64,000 nt of DNA. It comes from Mercurialis annua (taxonomy: Eukaryota > Streptophyta > Magnoliopsida > Malpighiales > Euphorbiaceae). The position numbers and the translations under genes are program-made. The stretch covers positions 30,196,501 to 30,260,500 of the forward strand of contig NC_065574.1 of assembly GCF_937616625.2 (NCBI RefSeq), written 5' to 3'. Below the pieces are notes generated by a model that saw only the letters and a program-made list of their open reading frames with translations, did no database searches and was not told the origin of the DNA. This document shows, piece by piece, positions 49,021 to 61,800 of the stretch. Numbering within the stretch: position 1 is the stretch's first letter; each line of letters opens with the position of its first letter.

Positions 49021-52000
49021 CTTGGCTTAAATTGCTAAAAAGGTGACACGTTTGGATTTGTTTCGTAACGTTTGTAAACGTTTGCCTTAAATCGCTAAAA
49101 AGTTGAAACGTTTGCTTTTGTTTCATAACATTTGTAAACTTTTGGCTTAAATCGCTAAAAAGGTCAAACGTTTGGATTTGTTTCGAACGTTTATATGCGT
49201 TTTGCTTAAATTCTAAAAAGGTAACACGTTTGGATTGTTTCGTAACCTTTGCTAACGTTTGGCTTAAATCGCTAAAAAAGTGAAACGTTTGATTTGTTTC
49301 GTAACGTTTGTTTACATTTGGCTTAAATCGCTAAAAAGGTGAATCATTTGGATTTATTTCCTAACGTTTGTAATCGTTAGGCTTAAATCTCAAAAAAGGT
49401 GAAACATTTGGTTTTGTTGCGTAACGTTTGTAAACGTTCGGCTTAAATCGCTAAAAAGGTAAAACGTTTGGATTTGTTTTGTAACATTTGTAAATGTTAG
49501 CTTAAATCGCTAAAAAGGTGAAACGTTTAGTTTTGTTTTGTAACCTTTATAAACGATTGGATTAAATTGCTAAAAATATGAAACGTTTGGATTTATTTCG
49601 TAACGTTTTAATAGTTTGGGTTAAATTGCAAAAAAGGTGAAACGTTTAGATTTGTTTCGAACGTTTATAAACGTTTTGCTTAAATTCTAAAAAGGTGACA
49701 CGTTTGGATTGTTTCGTAACCTTTGCTAACGTTTTGCTTAAATCACTAAAAAAGTTGAACGTTTGATTTGTTTCGTAACGTTTGTTTATATTTGGCTTAT
49801 ATCGCTAAAAAGGTGAATCATTTGGATTTGTTTCCTAACGTTTGTAAACGTTAGGATTAAATCTCAAAAAAGGTGAAACATTTGGTTTTGTTGCGTAACG
49901 TTTGTAAACGTTCGGCTTAAATCGCTAAAAAGGTAAAACGTTTTGATTTGTTTTGTAACATTTGTAAACGTTCTGCTTAAATCGCTAAAAAGGTAAAACG
50001 TTTGGATTTGTTTTGAAACATTTGTAAACGTTCAACTTAAATCGCTAAAAAGGTGAAACGTCTAGTTTTGTTTTGTAACGTTTGTAAACGATTGGATTAA
50101 ATTGCTAAAAATATGAAATGTTTGGATTTATTTCGTAACGTTTTAATAGTTTGGTTTAAATTGCAAAAAAGGTGAAACATTTGGATTTGTTTCGAACGTT
50201 TATAAACGTTTTGCTTAAATTCTAAAAAGGTGACACGTTTGGATTGTTTCGTAATCTTTGCTAACGTTTGGCTTAAATCGCTAAAAAAGTGAAACGTTTG
50301 ATTTGTTTCATAACGTTTGTTTATATTTGGCTTAAATCGCTAAAAAGGTGAGTCATTTGGATTTGTTTCCTAACGTTTGTAAACGTTAGGCTTAAATCTC
50401 AAAAAAGGTGAAACATTTGGTTTTGTTGCGTAACGTTTGTAAACGTTCGGCTTAAATCGCTAAAAAGGTAAAACGTTTGGATTTGTTTTGTAACATTTGT
50501 AAACGTTCAACTTAAATCGCTAAAGAGGTGAAACGTTTAGTTTTGTTTTGTAACGTTTGTAACCGATTGGATTAAATTGCTAAAAATATGAAACGTTTGG
50601 ATTTATTTCGTAACGTTTTAATAGTTTGGTTTCATTTGCAAAAAAGGTGAAACGCTTGGATTTGTTTCATAACGTTTGTAAATGTTTGGCTAATATTGCA
50701 AAATGGTGAAATTGTGGGATTTGTTTCGTAACATTTGTAAACGTTTGGCTTAAATTGCTAAAAAGGTGAAACGCTTGGATTTGTTTCATAACGTTTTTAA
50801 ACGTTTGGCTTAAACTGCTAAAAAGGGGAAACGTTTAGTTTTGTTTCGTAACGTTTGTAAACATTCGGCTAAAATCGCTAAAACGGCGAAGCGTTTGGAT
50901 TTTTTCCGGAACGGTTGTAAATGTTTGGCTTATATTGCTAAAAAGGTGAAACGCTTGAATTTGTTTCGTAACGTTTGTAAACGTTTGGCTTAAATTGCTA
51001 AAAAGGTGAAACGCTTGGATTTGTATCGTAACGTTTGTAAACGTTCGGCTTACATTGCTAAAAAGGTGAAACGTTTGAATTTGTTTCGTAACCTTTGTAA
51101 ACGTTTGGCTTAAAATCGCTAAAAATATGAAACGTTTGGATTTGTTTTGTAACGTTTGTAAGGGTTTGGCTTAAAATCGTTGAAAATGTGAAACGTTTGG
51201 ATTTGTTTCGTAACGTTTTAAACGTTTGATTTTGTTTCGTAATGTTTGTAAACGTTTGGCTTAAATCGCTAAAAAGGCGAAACGTTTTGGATTTGTTTCG
51301 TAACATTTGTAAACGTTTGGCTTAAATTGCTAAAAAGGCGAATTATTTGGATTTGTTTCGAAACGTTTATAATCGTTTGGCTTACATCGCTAAAAAGGTG
51401 AAACGTTTAGATTTATTTCGTAACATTTGTAAATGTTTGGCTTAAAATATTAATAAGGTGAAACACTTAAATTTGTTTTGGAACGTTTATAAACTTTCAG
51501 GTTTAATTGCTAAAAAGGTGAAACACTTGGATTTATTTTGTGACGTTTGTAAATGTTTGGCTTAAATTGCTAAAAAGGTGAAACGCTTGGTTTAGTTTCG
51601 TAACGTTTGTAAGGGTTTGGCTTAAAATCGCTAAAAATGTGAAACGTTTGGATTTGTTTCGTAACGTTTCTAAGGTTTTGGCTTAAAATCGCTAAAAATG
51701 TGAAACGTTTGGATTTGCTTCGTAACGTTTTAAACGTTTGGTTTTGTTTCGTAACGTTTGTAAACGTTTGGCTTAAATCGCTAAAAAGGGGAAACGTTTG
51801 GATTTTTTTCGTAACATTTGTAAACGTTTGGCTTAAATTGCTAAAAAGGCGAAACATTTGGACTTGTTTCGAAACGTTTGTAAACGTTTGGCTTAAATTG
51901 CTAAAAATATGAAATGTTTGGATTTGTTTCATAACATTTTGTAAATTTTTGGCTTAAATTGCTAAAATGGTGAAATTGGATTTGTTTCGTAACATTTGTA

Positions 52001-52923
52001 AATGTTTGGCTTAAATCACTAAAACGGTGAAAAGTTTGGATTTGTTTCAAAACATTTGTAATCGTTTGGCTTAAATCGCTAAATAGGTGAAACGTTTAGA
52101 TTTGTGTCGCAACATTTGTAAATGTTTGGCTTAAAATACTAATAAGGAGAAACACTTAAATTTGTTTTTGAACATTTATAAACGTTCAGGTTTAATTGCT
52201 AAAAAGGTGAAACACTTGGATTTATTTTGTGACGTTTGTAAATGTTTGGCTTAAATTTCTAAAAAGATGAAACGCTTGGCTTAGTTTCATAACGTTTCTA
52301 AGGGTTTGGATTAAAATCGCTAAAAATATGAAACGTTTGGATTTGTTTGGTAACGTTTGTAAGGGTTTGGCTTAAAATCGCTAAAAATGTGAAAGGTTTG
52401 GATTTGTTTCGTAACGTTTTAAACGTTTCGTTTTGTTTCGTAAAGTTTGTAAACGTTTGGCTTAAATCGCTAAATAGAGGAAACGTTTGGATTTGTTTCG
52501 TAACATTTGTAAACGTTTGGCTTAATTTGCTAAAAAGGCGAAACGTTTGGACTTGTTTCGAATCGTTTGGCTTAAATCGCTAAAAAGGCGAAACGTTTGG
52601 ATTTGTTTTGTAACGTTTGTAAATGTTTGGCTTAAATCGCTAAAAAGGTAAACGTTTGGCTTAAATTGCTAAAAAGGTGAAACGCTTTGATTTATTTCGT
52701 AAAGTTTGTAAACGTTTGGATTAAATTGCTAAAAAGGGGAAACGTTTGGATTAATTTAGTAACGTTAAAAAGATTTGGTTTTGTTTCGTAGCGTTTGTAA
52801 ATGTTCGGCTTAAATCTCTAAAAATGTGAAACGTTTGTATTTGTTTCGTAACGTTTTTAAACGTTTGGATTTAATCGCTAAAAAGGGGAAACGTTTGGAT
52901 TTGTTTCGTAATGTTTGTAAACG
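49021..52923. repeat. 3,904-bp tandem duplication, copy 2
   Basis: Collinear with 45,117-49,020 at an offset of 3,904 (3,903 after the single A difference). The right end passes directly into CGTTTGACTTAAATCGC, the same continuation as at 37,214, so this copy keeps the original right flank while copy 1 keeps the original left flank. That is the arrangement expected after one unequal exchange. Confidence 0.92.
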
Positions 52924-55900
52924 TTTGACTTAAATCGCTAAAAAGGTGAAACGTTTGCTTTTGTTTCATAACATTTGTAAACGTTTGGCTTAAATCGCTA
53001 AAAAGGTCAAACGTTTGGATTTGTTTCGAACGTTTATAAACGTTTTGCTTAAATTCTAAAAAGGTGACACGTTTGGATTGTTTCGTAACCTTTGCTAACG
53101 TTTGGCTTAAATCGCTAAAAAAGTGAAACGTTTGATTTGTTTCGTAATGTTTGTTTACATTTGGCTTAAATCGCTAAAAAGGTGAATCATTTGGATTTGT
53201 TTCCTAACGTTTGTAAACGTTAGGCTTAAATCTCAAAAAAGGTGAAACATTTGGTTTTGTTGCGTAACGTTTGTAAACGTTCGGCTTAAATCGCTAAAAA
53301 GGTAAAATATTTGGATTTGTTTTGTAACATTTGTAAACGTTCAGCTTAAATCGCTAAAAATTTGAAACGTTTAGTTTTGTTTTGTAACGTTTGTAAACGA
53401 TTGGATTAAATTGCTAAAAATATGAAACTTTTGGATTTATTTCGTAACGTTTTAATAGTTTGGTTTAAATTGCAAAAAAGGTGAAACGCTTGGATTTGTT
53501 TCATAACGTTTGTAAATGTTTGGCTAATATTTATAAAATTTGAAATGCTTGGATTTGTTTTGTAATGTTTTTAAACGTTTGGCTTAAATCGCTGAAAAGG
53601 TGAAAAGGTTGAATTTGTTTCGTAACGTTTGTAAAAGTTTTGGCTTAAGTTTCTAAAATGATGAAATGGTGGGATTTGTTTTGTAACATTTGTAAACGTT
53701 TGGCTTAAATTGCTAAAAAGGTGAAACGCTTGGATTTGTTTCGTAACGTTTTTAAACGTTTGGCTTGAATTCCTAAAAAGGTGAAACGTTTGGTTTTGTT
53801 TCGTAACATTTGTAAACGTTCGGCTAAAATAGCTAAAACGGCGAAACGTTTGGATTTTTTTCGGAACGGTTGTAAATGTTTGGCTGAAATTGCTAAAAAG
53901 GTAAAATGCTTGGATTTGTTTCGTAACGTTTGTAAACGTTTGGCTTAAATTGCTAAAAAGGTGAAACACTTGGATTTGTATCGTAACGTTTGTAAACGTT
54001 CGGCTTACATTGCTAAAAAGGTGAAACGTTTGAATTTGTTTCGTAACCTTTGTAAACGTTTGGCTTAAAATCGCTAAAAATGTGGAACGTTTCGATTTGT
54101 TTTGTAACATTTGTAAGGGTTTGGCTTAAAATCGCTAAAAATGTGAAACATTTGGATTTGTTTCATAACGTTTTAAACCTTTTGTTTTATTTTGTAACGT
54201 TTGTAAACATTTGGCTTAAATCGCTAAAAAGGTGAAACGTTTGAAATTTCGTAACGTTAGTAAACGTTTGGATTAAATTGCTAAAAAGGTGAAACGCTTT
54301 GATTTATTTCGTAACGTTTGTAAACGTTTGGGTTATATTGCTAAAAAGGGGAAACGTTTGGATTTATTTCGTAACGTTAATAACATTTGGTTTTGTTTCG
54401 TAGCGTTTGTAAATGTTCGGCTTAAATCGCTAAAAATGTGAAACGTTTGTATTTGTTTCGTAACGTTTTTAAACGTTTGGATTTAATCGCTAAAAAGGTG
54501 AAACATTTGGATTTGTTTCGTAATGTTTGTTAACGTTTGGCTTAAATTGCTAAAAAGGTGACACGTTTGGATTTGTTTCGTAACGTTTGTAAACGTTTGA
54601 CTTATATCGCTAAAAAGGTGAAACGTTTGCTTTTGTTTCATAACATTTGTAAACGTTTGGCTTAAATCGCTAAAAAGGTCAAACATTTGGATTTGTTTCG
54701 AACGTTTATAAACGTTTTGCTTAAATTCTAAAAAGGTGACACGTTTGGATTGTTTCGTAACCTTTGCTAACGTTTGGCTTAAATCGCTAAAAAAGTGAAA
54801 CGTTTGATTTGTTTCGTAACGTTTGTTTACATTTGGCTTAAATCGCTAAAAAGGTGAATCATTTCTAACTTTTGTAAACGTTAGGCTTAAATCTCAAAAA
54901 AGTTGAAACATTTGGTTTTGTTGCATAACGCCTGTAAACGTTCGGCTTAAATCGCTAAAAAGGTATAACGTTTTGATTTGTTTTGTAACATTTGTAAACG
55001 TTCAGCTTAAATCGCTAAAAAGGTGAAACATTTAGTTTTGTTTTGTAACATTTGTAAACGATTGGATTAAATTGCTAAATATATGAAACATTTGGATTTA
55101 TTTCCTAACGTTTTAATAGTTTGGTTTAAATTGCAAAAAAGGTGAAACACTTGGATTTGTTTCATAACGTTTGTAAACGTTTGGCTTAAATTGCTGAAAA
55201 GGTGAAAAGGTTGAATTTGTTTCGTAACGTTTGTAAAGGTTTGGCTTAAGTTGCTAAAATTGTAAAAAGGTTGAAACACTTGGATTTCTTTCGTAACGTT
55301 TTTAAACGTTTGGCTTAAATTGCTAAAAAGGTGAGACGTTTGGTTTTGTTTCGTAACGTTTGTAAACGTTCGGCTAAAATCGCTAAAACGGCGAAACGTT
55401 TGGATTTTTTTTCGGAACGGTTGTAAATGTTTGGCTTAAATTGCTAAAAAGGTGAAACGCTTGGATTTGTTTCGAAACGTTTGTAAACGTTTGGCTTAAA
55501 TTGCTAAAAAGGTGAAACGCTTGGATTTGTATCGTAACATTTGTAAACGTTCGGCTTACACTGCTAAAAAGGTGAAACGTTTGAATTTGTTTCGTAACCT
55601 TTGTAAACGTTTGGCTTAAAATCGCTAAAAATATGAAACGTTTGGATTTGTTTTGTAACGTTTGTAAGGGTTTGGCTTAAAATCGCTAAAAATGTGAAAC
55701 GTTTGGATTTGTTTCGTAACGTTTTAAACGTTTGGTTTTGTTTCGTAACGTTTGTAAATGTTTGGCTTAAATCGCTAAAAAGGTGAAACGTTTGGATTTG
55801 TTTCGTAACATTTGTAAACGTTTGGCTTAAATTGCTAAAATGGCGAAACGTTTGGATTTGTTTCGAAACGTTTGTAATCGTTTGGCTTAAATCGCTAAAA

Positions 55901-58435
55901 AGGGGAAACGTTTGGATTTGTTTTCTAAGGTTTGTAAATGTTTGGCTTAAATCGCTAAAAAGGGAAACGTTTGAAATTTCATAACGTTTGTAAAAGTTTG
56001 GCTTAAATTGCTAAAAAGGTGAAACGCTATGATTTATTTCGTAACGTTTGTAAACGTTTGGATTAAATTGCTAAAAAAGGAAACGTTTGGATTTATTTCG
56101 CAACGTTAAAAACATTTGGTTTTGTTTCGTAGCGTTTGTAAATGTTCAACTTAAATCGCTAAAAATGTGAAACGTTTGTATTTGTTTCGTAACGTTTTTA
56201 AACGTTTTGATTTAATCGCTAAAAAGGTGAAACGTTTGGATTTGTTTCATAATGTTTGTAAACGTTTGGCATAAATTGCTAAAAAGGTGACACGTTTGGA
56301 TTTGTTTCGTAACGTTTGTAAACGTTTGCCTTAAATCGCTAGAAAGTTGAAACGTTTGCTTTTGTTTCATAACATTTGTAAACTTTTGGCTTAAATCGCT
56401 AAAAAGGTCAAACGTTTGGATTTGTTTCGAACGTTTATAAGCGTTTTGCTTAAATTCTAAAAAGGTGACACGTTTGGATTGTTTCGTAACCTTTGCTAAT
56501 GTTTGGCTTAAATCGCTAAAAAAGTGAAACGTTTGTTTGTTTCGTAACGTTTGTTTACATTTGGCTTAAATCGCTAAAAAGGTGAATCATTTGGATTTGT
56601 TTCCTAACGTTTGTAATCGTTAGGCTTAAATCTCAAAAAAGGTGAAACATTTGGTTTTGTTGCGTAACGTTTGTAAACGTTCGGCTTAAATCGCTAAAAA
56701 GGTAAAACGTTTGGATTTGTTTTGTAACATTTGTAAATGTTAGCTTAAATCGCTAAAAAGGTGAAACGTTTAGTTTTGTTTTGTAACGTTTATAAACGAT
56801 TGGATTAAATTGCTAAAAATATGAAACGTTTGGATTTATTTCGTAACGTTTTAATAGTTTGGGTTAAATTGCAAAAAAGGTGAAACGTTTGGATTTGTTT
56901 CGAATGTTTATAAACGTTTTGCTTAAATTCTAAAAAGGTGACACGTTTGGATTGTTTCGTAACCTTTGCTAACGTTTGGCTTAAATCACTAAAAAAGTGG
57001 AACGTTTGATTTGTTTCGTAACGTTTGTTTATATTTGGCTTATATCGCTAAAAAGGTGAATCATTTGGATTTGTTTCCTAACGTTTGTAAACGTTAGGAT
57101 TAAATCTCAAAAAAGGTGAACCATTTGGTTTTGTTGCGTAACGTTTGTAAACGTTCGGTTTAAATCGCTAAAAAGGTAAAACGTTTTGATTTGTTTTGTA
57201 ACATTTGTAAACGTTCAGCTTAAATCGCTAAAAAGGTGAAACGTCTAGTTTTGTTTTGTAACGTTTGTAAACGATTGGATTTAATTGCTAAAAATATGAA
57301 ATGTTTGGATTTATTTCGTAACGTTTTAATAGTTTGGTTTAAATTGCAAAAATGGTGAAACATTTGGATTTGTTTCGAACGTTTATAAACGTTTTGCTTA
57401 AATTCTAAAAAGGTGACACGTTTGGATTGTTTCGTAATCTTTGCTAACGTTTGGCTTAAATCGCTAAAAAAGTGAAACGTTTGATTTGTTTCATAACGTT
57501 TGTTTATATTTGGCTTAAATCGCTAAAAAGTTGAGTCATTTGGATTTGTTTCCTAACGTTTGTAAACGTTAAGCTTAAATCTCAAAAAAGGTGAAACATT
57601 TGGTTTTGTTGCGTAACGTTTGTAAACGTTCGGCTTAAATCGCTAAAAAGGTAAAACGTTTGGATTTGTTTTGTAACATTTGTAAACGTTCAACTTAAAT
57701 CGCTAAAGAGGTGAAACGTTTAGTTTTGTTTTGTAACGTTTGTAAGCGATTGGATTAAATTGCTAAAAATATGAACCGTTTGGATTTATTTCGTAACGTT
57801 TTAATAGTTTGGTTTCATTTGCAAAAAAGGTGAAACGCTTGGATTTGTTTCATAACGTTTGCAAATGTTTGGCTAATACTGCAAAATGGTGAAATGGTGG
57901 GATTTGTTTCGTAACATTTGTAAACGTTTTGCTTAAATTTCTAAAAAGGTGAAACGCTTGGATTTGTTTCGTAACGTTTTTAAACGTTTGGCTTAAACTG
58001 CTAAAAAGGGGAAACGTTTAGTTTTGTTTCGTAACGTTTGTAAACGTTCGGCTAAAATCGCTAAAACGGCGAAGCGTTTGGATTTTTTTCGGAACGGTTG
58101 TAAATGTTTGGCTTAAATTGCTAAAAAGGTGAAACGCTTGAATTTGTTTCGTAACGTTTGTAAACGTTTGGCTTAAATTGCTAAAAAGGTGAAACGCTTG
58201 GATTTGTATCGTAACGTTTGTAAACGTTCGGCTTACATTGCTAAAAAGGTGAAACGTTTGAATTTGTTTCGTAACCTTTGTAAACGTTTGGCTTAAAATC
58301 GCTAAAAATATGAAACGTTTGGATTTGTTTTATAACGTTTGTAAGGGTTTGGCTTAAAATCGCTGAAAATGTGAAACGTTTGGATTTGTTTCGTAACGTT
58401 TTAAACGTTTGGTTTTGTTTCGTAATGTCTGTAAA

Positions 58436-58495
58436 CGTTTGGCTTAAATCGCTAAAAAGGTGAAACGTTTGGATTTGTTTCGTAACATTTGTAAA
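58436..58495. repeat. Representative near-consensus 60-bp monomer
   Basis: A clean single monomer, differing from the consensus only by ACATTT for ACGTTT near its end. It shows the internal architecture: two 30-bp halves that both begin CGTTTGG and both end in AAA. Aligned without gaps, the two consensus halves agree at about 16 of 30 positions, including the first seven. CGTTT words start at monomer positions 1, 31 and 51, and with flanking A's they make the self-complementary octamer AAACGTTT at the monomer boundary and at the mid-point. I infer that the 60-bp unit arose by doubling of a 30-bp ancestor. Confidence 0.85.
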
Positions 58496-58843
58496 CGTTT
58501 GGCTTAAATTGCTAAAAAGGCGAAATATTTGGGTTTATTTCGAAACGTTTATAATCGTTTGGCTTACATCGCTAAAAAGGTGAAACGTTTAGATTTGTTT
58601 CGTAACATTTGTAAATGTTTTGCTTAAAATATTAATAAGGTGAAACACTTAAATTTGTTTTGGAACGTTTATAAACTTTCAGGTTTAATTGTTAAAAAGG
58701 TGAAACACTTGGATTTATTTTGTGACGTTTGTAAATGTTTGGCTTAAATTGCTAAAAAGGTGAAACGCTTGGTTTAGTTTCGTAACGTTTCTAAGGGTTT
58801 GGCTTAAAATCGCTAAAAATGTGAAACGTTTGGATTTGTTTCG

Positions 58844-61800
58844 TAACGTTTGTAAGGGGCTTAAAATCGCTAAAAATGTGAAACGTTTGGATTTGCTTCG
58901 TAACGTTTTAAACGTTTGGTTTTGTGTCGTAACGTTTGTAAACGTTTGGCTTAAATCGCTAAAAAGGGGAAACGTTTGGATTTTTTTCGTAACATTTGTA
59001 AACGTTTGGCTTAAATTGCTAAAAAGGCGAAACATTTGGACTTGTTTCGAAACGTTTGTAAACGTTTGGCTTAAATTGCTAAAAATATGAAATGTTTGGA
59101 TTTGTTTCATAACATTTTGTAAATTTTTGGCTTAAATTGCTAAAATGGTGAAATTGGATTTGTTTGGTAACATTTGTAAATATTTGGCTTAAATCACTAA
59201 AACGGTGAAAAGTTTGGATTTGTTTCAAAACATTTGTAATCGTTTGGCTTAAATCGCTAAATAGGTGAAACGTTTAGATTTGTGTCGTAACATTTGTAAA
59301 TGTTTGGCTTAAAATACTAATAAGGAGAAACACTTAAATTTGTTTTGGATCATTTATAAACGTTCAGGTTTAATTGCTAAAAAGGTGAAACACTTGGATT
59401 TATTTTGTGACGTTTGTAAATGTTTGGCTTAAATTTCTAAAAAGATGAAACGCTTGGCTTAGTTTCATAACGTTTCTAAGGGTTTGGATTAAAATCGCTA
59501 AAAATGTGAAACGTTTGGATTTGTTTCGTAACGTTTGTAAGGGTTTGGCTTAAAATCGCTAAAAATGTGAAAGGTTTGGATTTGTTTCGTAACGTTTTAA
59601 ACGTTTCGTTTTGTTTCGTAAAGTTTGTAAACGTTTGGCTTAAATCGCTAAAAAGAGGAAACGTTTGGATTTGTTTCGTAACATTTGTAAACGTTTGGCT
59701 TAATTTGCTAAAAAGGCGAAACGTTTGGACTTGTTTCGAATCGTTTGGCTTAAATCGCTAAAAAGGCGAAACGTTTGGATTTGTTTTGTAACGTTTGTAA
59801 ATGTTTGGCTTAAATCGCTAAAAAGGTGAAACGTTTGAAATTTCGTAACGTTTGTAAACGTTTGGCTTAAATTGCTAAAAAGGTGAAACGCTTTGATTTA
59901 TTTCGTAAAGTTTGTAAACGTTTGGATTAAATTGCTAAAAAGGGGAAACGTTTGGATTAATTTCGTAACGTTAAAAAGATTTGGTTTTTTTTCGTAGCGT
60001 TTGTAAATGTTCGGCTTAAATCTCTAAAAATGTGAAACGTTTGTATTTGTTTCGTAACGTTTTTAAACGTTTGGATTTAATCGCTAAAAAGGGGAAACGT
60101 TTGGATTTGTTTCGTAATGTTTGTAAACGTTTGGCTTATATTGCTAAAAAGGTGACACGTTTGGATTTGTTTCGTAACGTTTGTAAACGTTTGACTTAAA
60201 TCGCTAAAAAGGTGAAACGTTTGCTTTTGTTTCATAACATTTGTAAACGTTTGGCTTAAATCGCTAAAAAGGTCAAACGTTTGGATTTGTTTCGAACGTT
60301 TATAAACGTTTTGCTTAAATTCTAAAAAGGTGACACGTTTGGATTGTTTCGTAACCTTTGCTAACGTTTGGCTTAAATCGCTAAAAAAGTGAAACGTTTG
60401 ATTTGTTTCGTAACGTTTGTTTACATTTGGCTTAAATCGCTAAAAAGGTGAATCATTTGGATTTGTTTCCTAACGTTTGTAAACGTTAGGCTTAAATCTC
60501 AAAAAAGGTGAAACATTTGGTTTTGTTGCGTAACGTTTGTAAACGTTCGGCTTAAATCGCTAAAAAGGTAAAACGTTTGGATTTGTTTTGTAACATTTGT
60601 AAACGTTCAGCTTAAATCGCTAAAGAGTTGAAACGTTTAGTTTTGTTTTGTAACGTTTGTAAACGATTGGATTAAATTGCTAAAAATATGAAACGTTTGG
60701 ATTTATTTCGTAACGTTTTAATAGTTTGGTTTAAATTGCAAAAAAGGTGAAACGCTTGGATTTGTTTCATAACGTTTGTAAATGTTTGGCTAATATTTAT
60801 AAAATTTGAAATGCTTGGATTTGTTTTGTAATGTTTTTAAACGTTTGGCTTAAATCGCTGAAAAGGTGAAAAGGTTGAATTTGTTTCGTAACGTTTGTAA
60901 AAGTTTTGGCTTAAGTTTCTAAAATGATGAAATGGTGGGATTTGTTTTGTAACATTTGTAAACGTTTGGCTTAAATTGCTAAAAAGGTGAAACGCTTGGA
61001 TTTGTTTCGTAACGTTTTTGAACGTTTGGCTTGAATTCCTAAAAAGGTGAAACGTTTGGTTTTGTTTCATAACATTTGTAAACGTTCGGCTAAAATAGCT
61101 AAAACGGCGAAACGTTTGGATTTTTTTCGGAACGGTTGTAAATGTTTGGCTGAAATTGCTAAAAAGGTAAAATGCTTGGATTTGTTTCGTAACGTTTGTA
61201 AACGTTTGGCTTAAATTGCTAAAAAGGTGAAACACTTGGATTTGTATCGTAACGTTTGTAAACGTTCGGCTTACATTGCTAAAAAGGTGAAACGTTTGAA
61301 TTTGTTTCGTAACCTTTGTAAACGTTTGGCTTAAAATCGCTAAAAATGTGGAACGTTTCGATTTGTTTTGTAACATTTGTAAGGGTTTGGCTTATAATCG
61401 CTAAAAATGTGAAACATTTGGATTTGTTTCATAACGTTTTAAACCTTTGGTTTTATTTTGTAACGTTTGTAAACATTTGGCTTAAATCGCTAAAAAGGTG
61501 AAACGTTTGAAATTTCGTAACGTTAGTAAACGTTTAGATTAAATTGCTAAAAAGGTGAAACGCTTTGATTTATTTCGTAACGTTTGTAAACGTTTGGATT
61601 ATATTGCTAAAAAGGGGAAACGTTTGGATTTATTTCGTAATGTTAATAACATTTGGTTTTGTTTCGTAGCGTTTGTAAATGTTCGGCTTAAATCGCTAAA
61701 AATGTGAAACGTTTGTATTTGTTTCGTAACGTTTTTAAACGTTTGGATTTAATCGCTAAAAAGGTGAAACGTCTGGATTTGTTTCGTAATGTTTGTTAAC

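Larger units (their letters stand above)
43135..58843. repeat. Higher-order unit, copy 2 (expanded to 15.7 kb)
   Basis: Matches 31,341-43,134 almost base for base. The offset is 11,794 over the left part, 11,795 after an extra A at about 48,360, and 15,708-15,709 over the right part (from about 52,909). The extra length is accounted for by a 3,903/3,904-bp internal tandem duplication plus 10 bp that copy 1 lacks at about 37,148 and one extra T in a T run at about 55,405. At its right end the series runs on into 35.97-kb-type monomers instead of switching back as copy 1 does. Confidence 0.88.
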
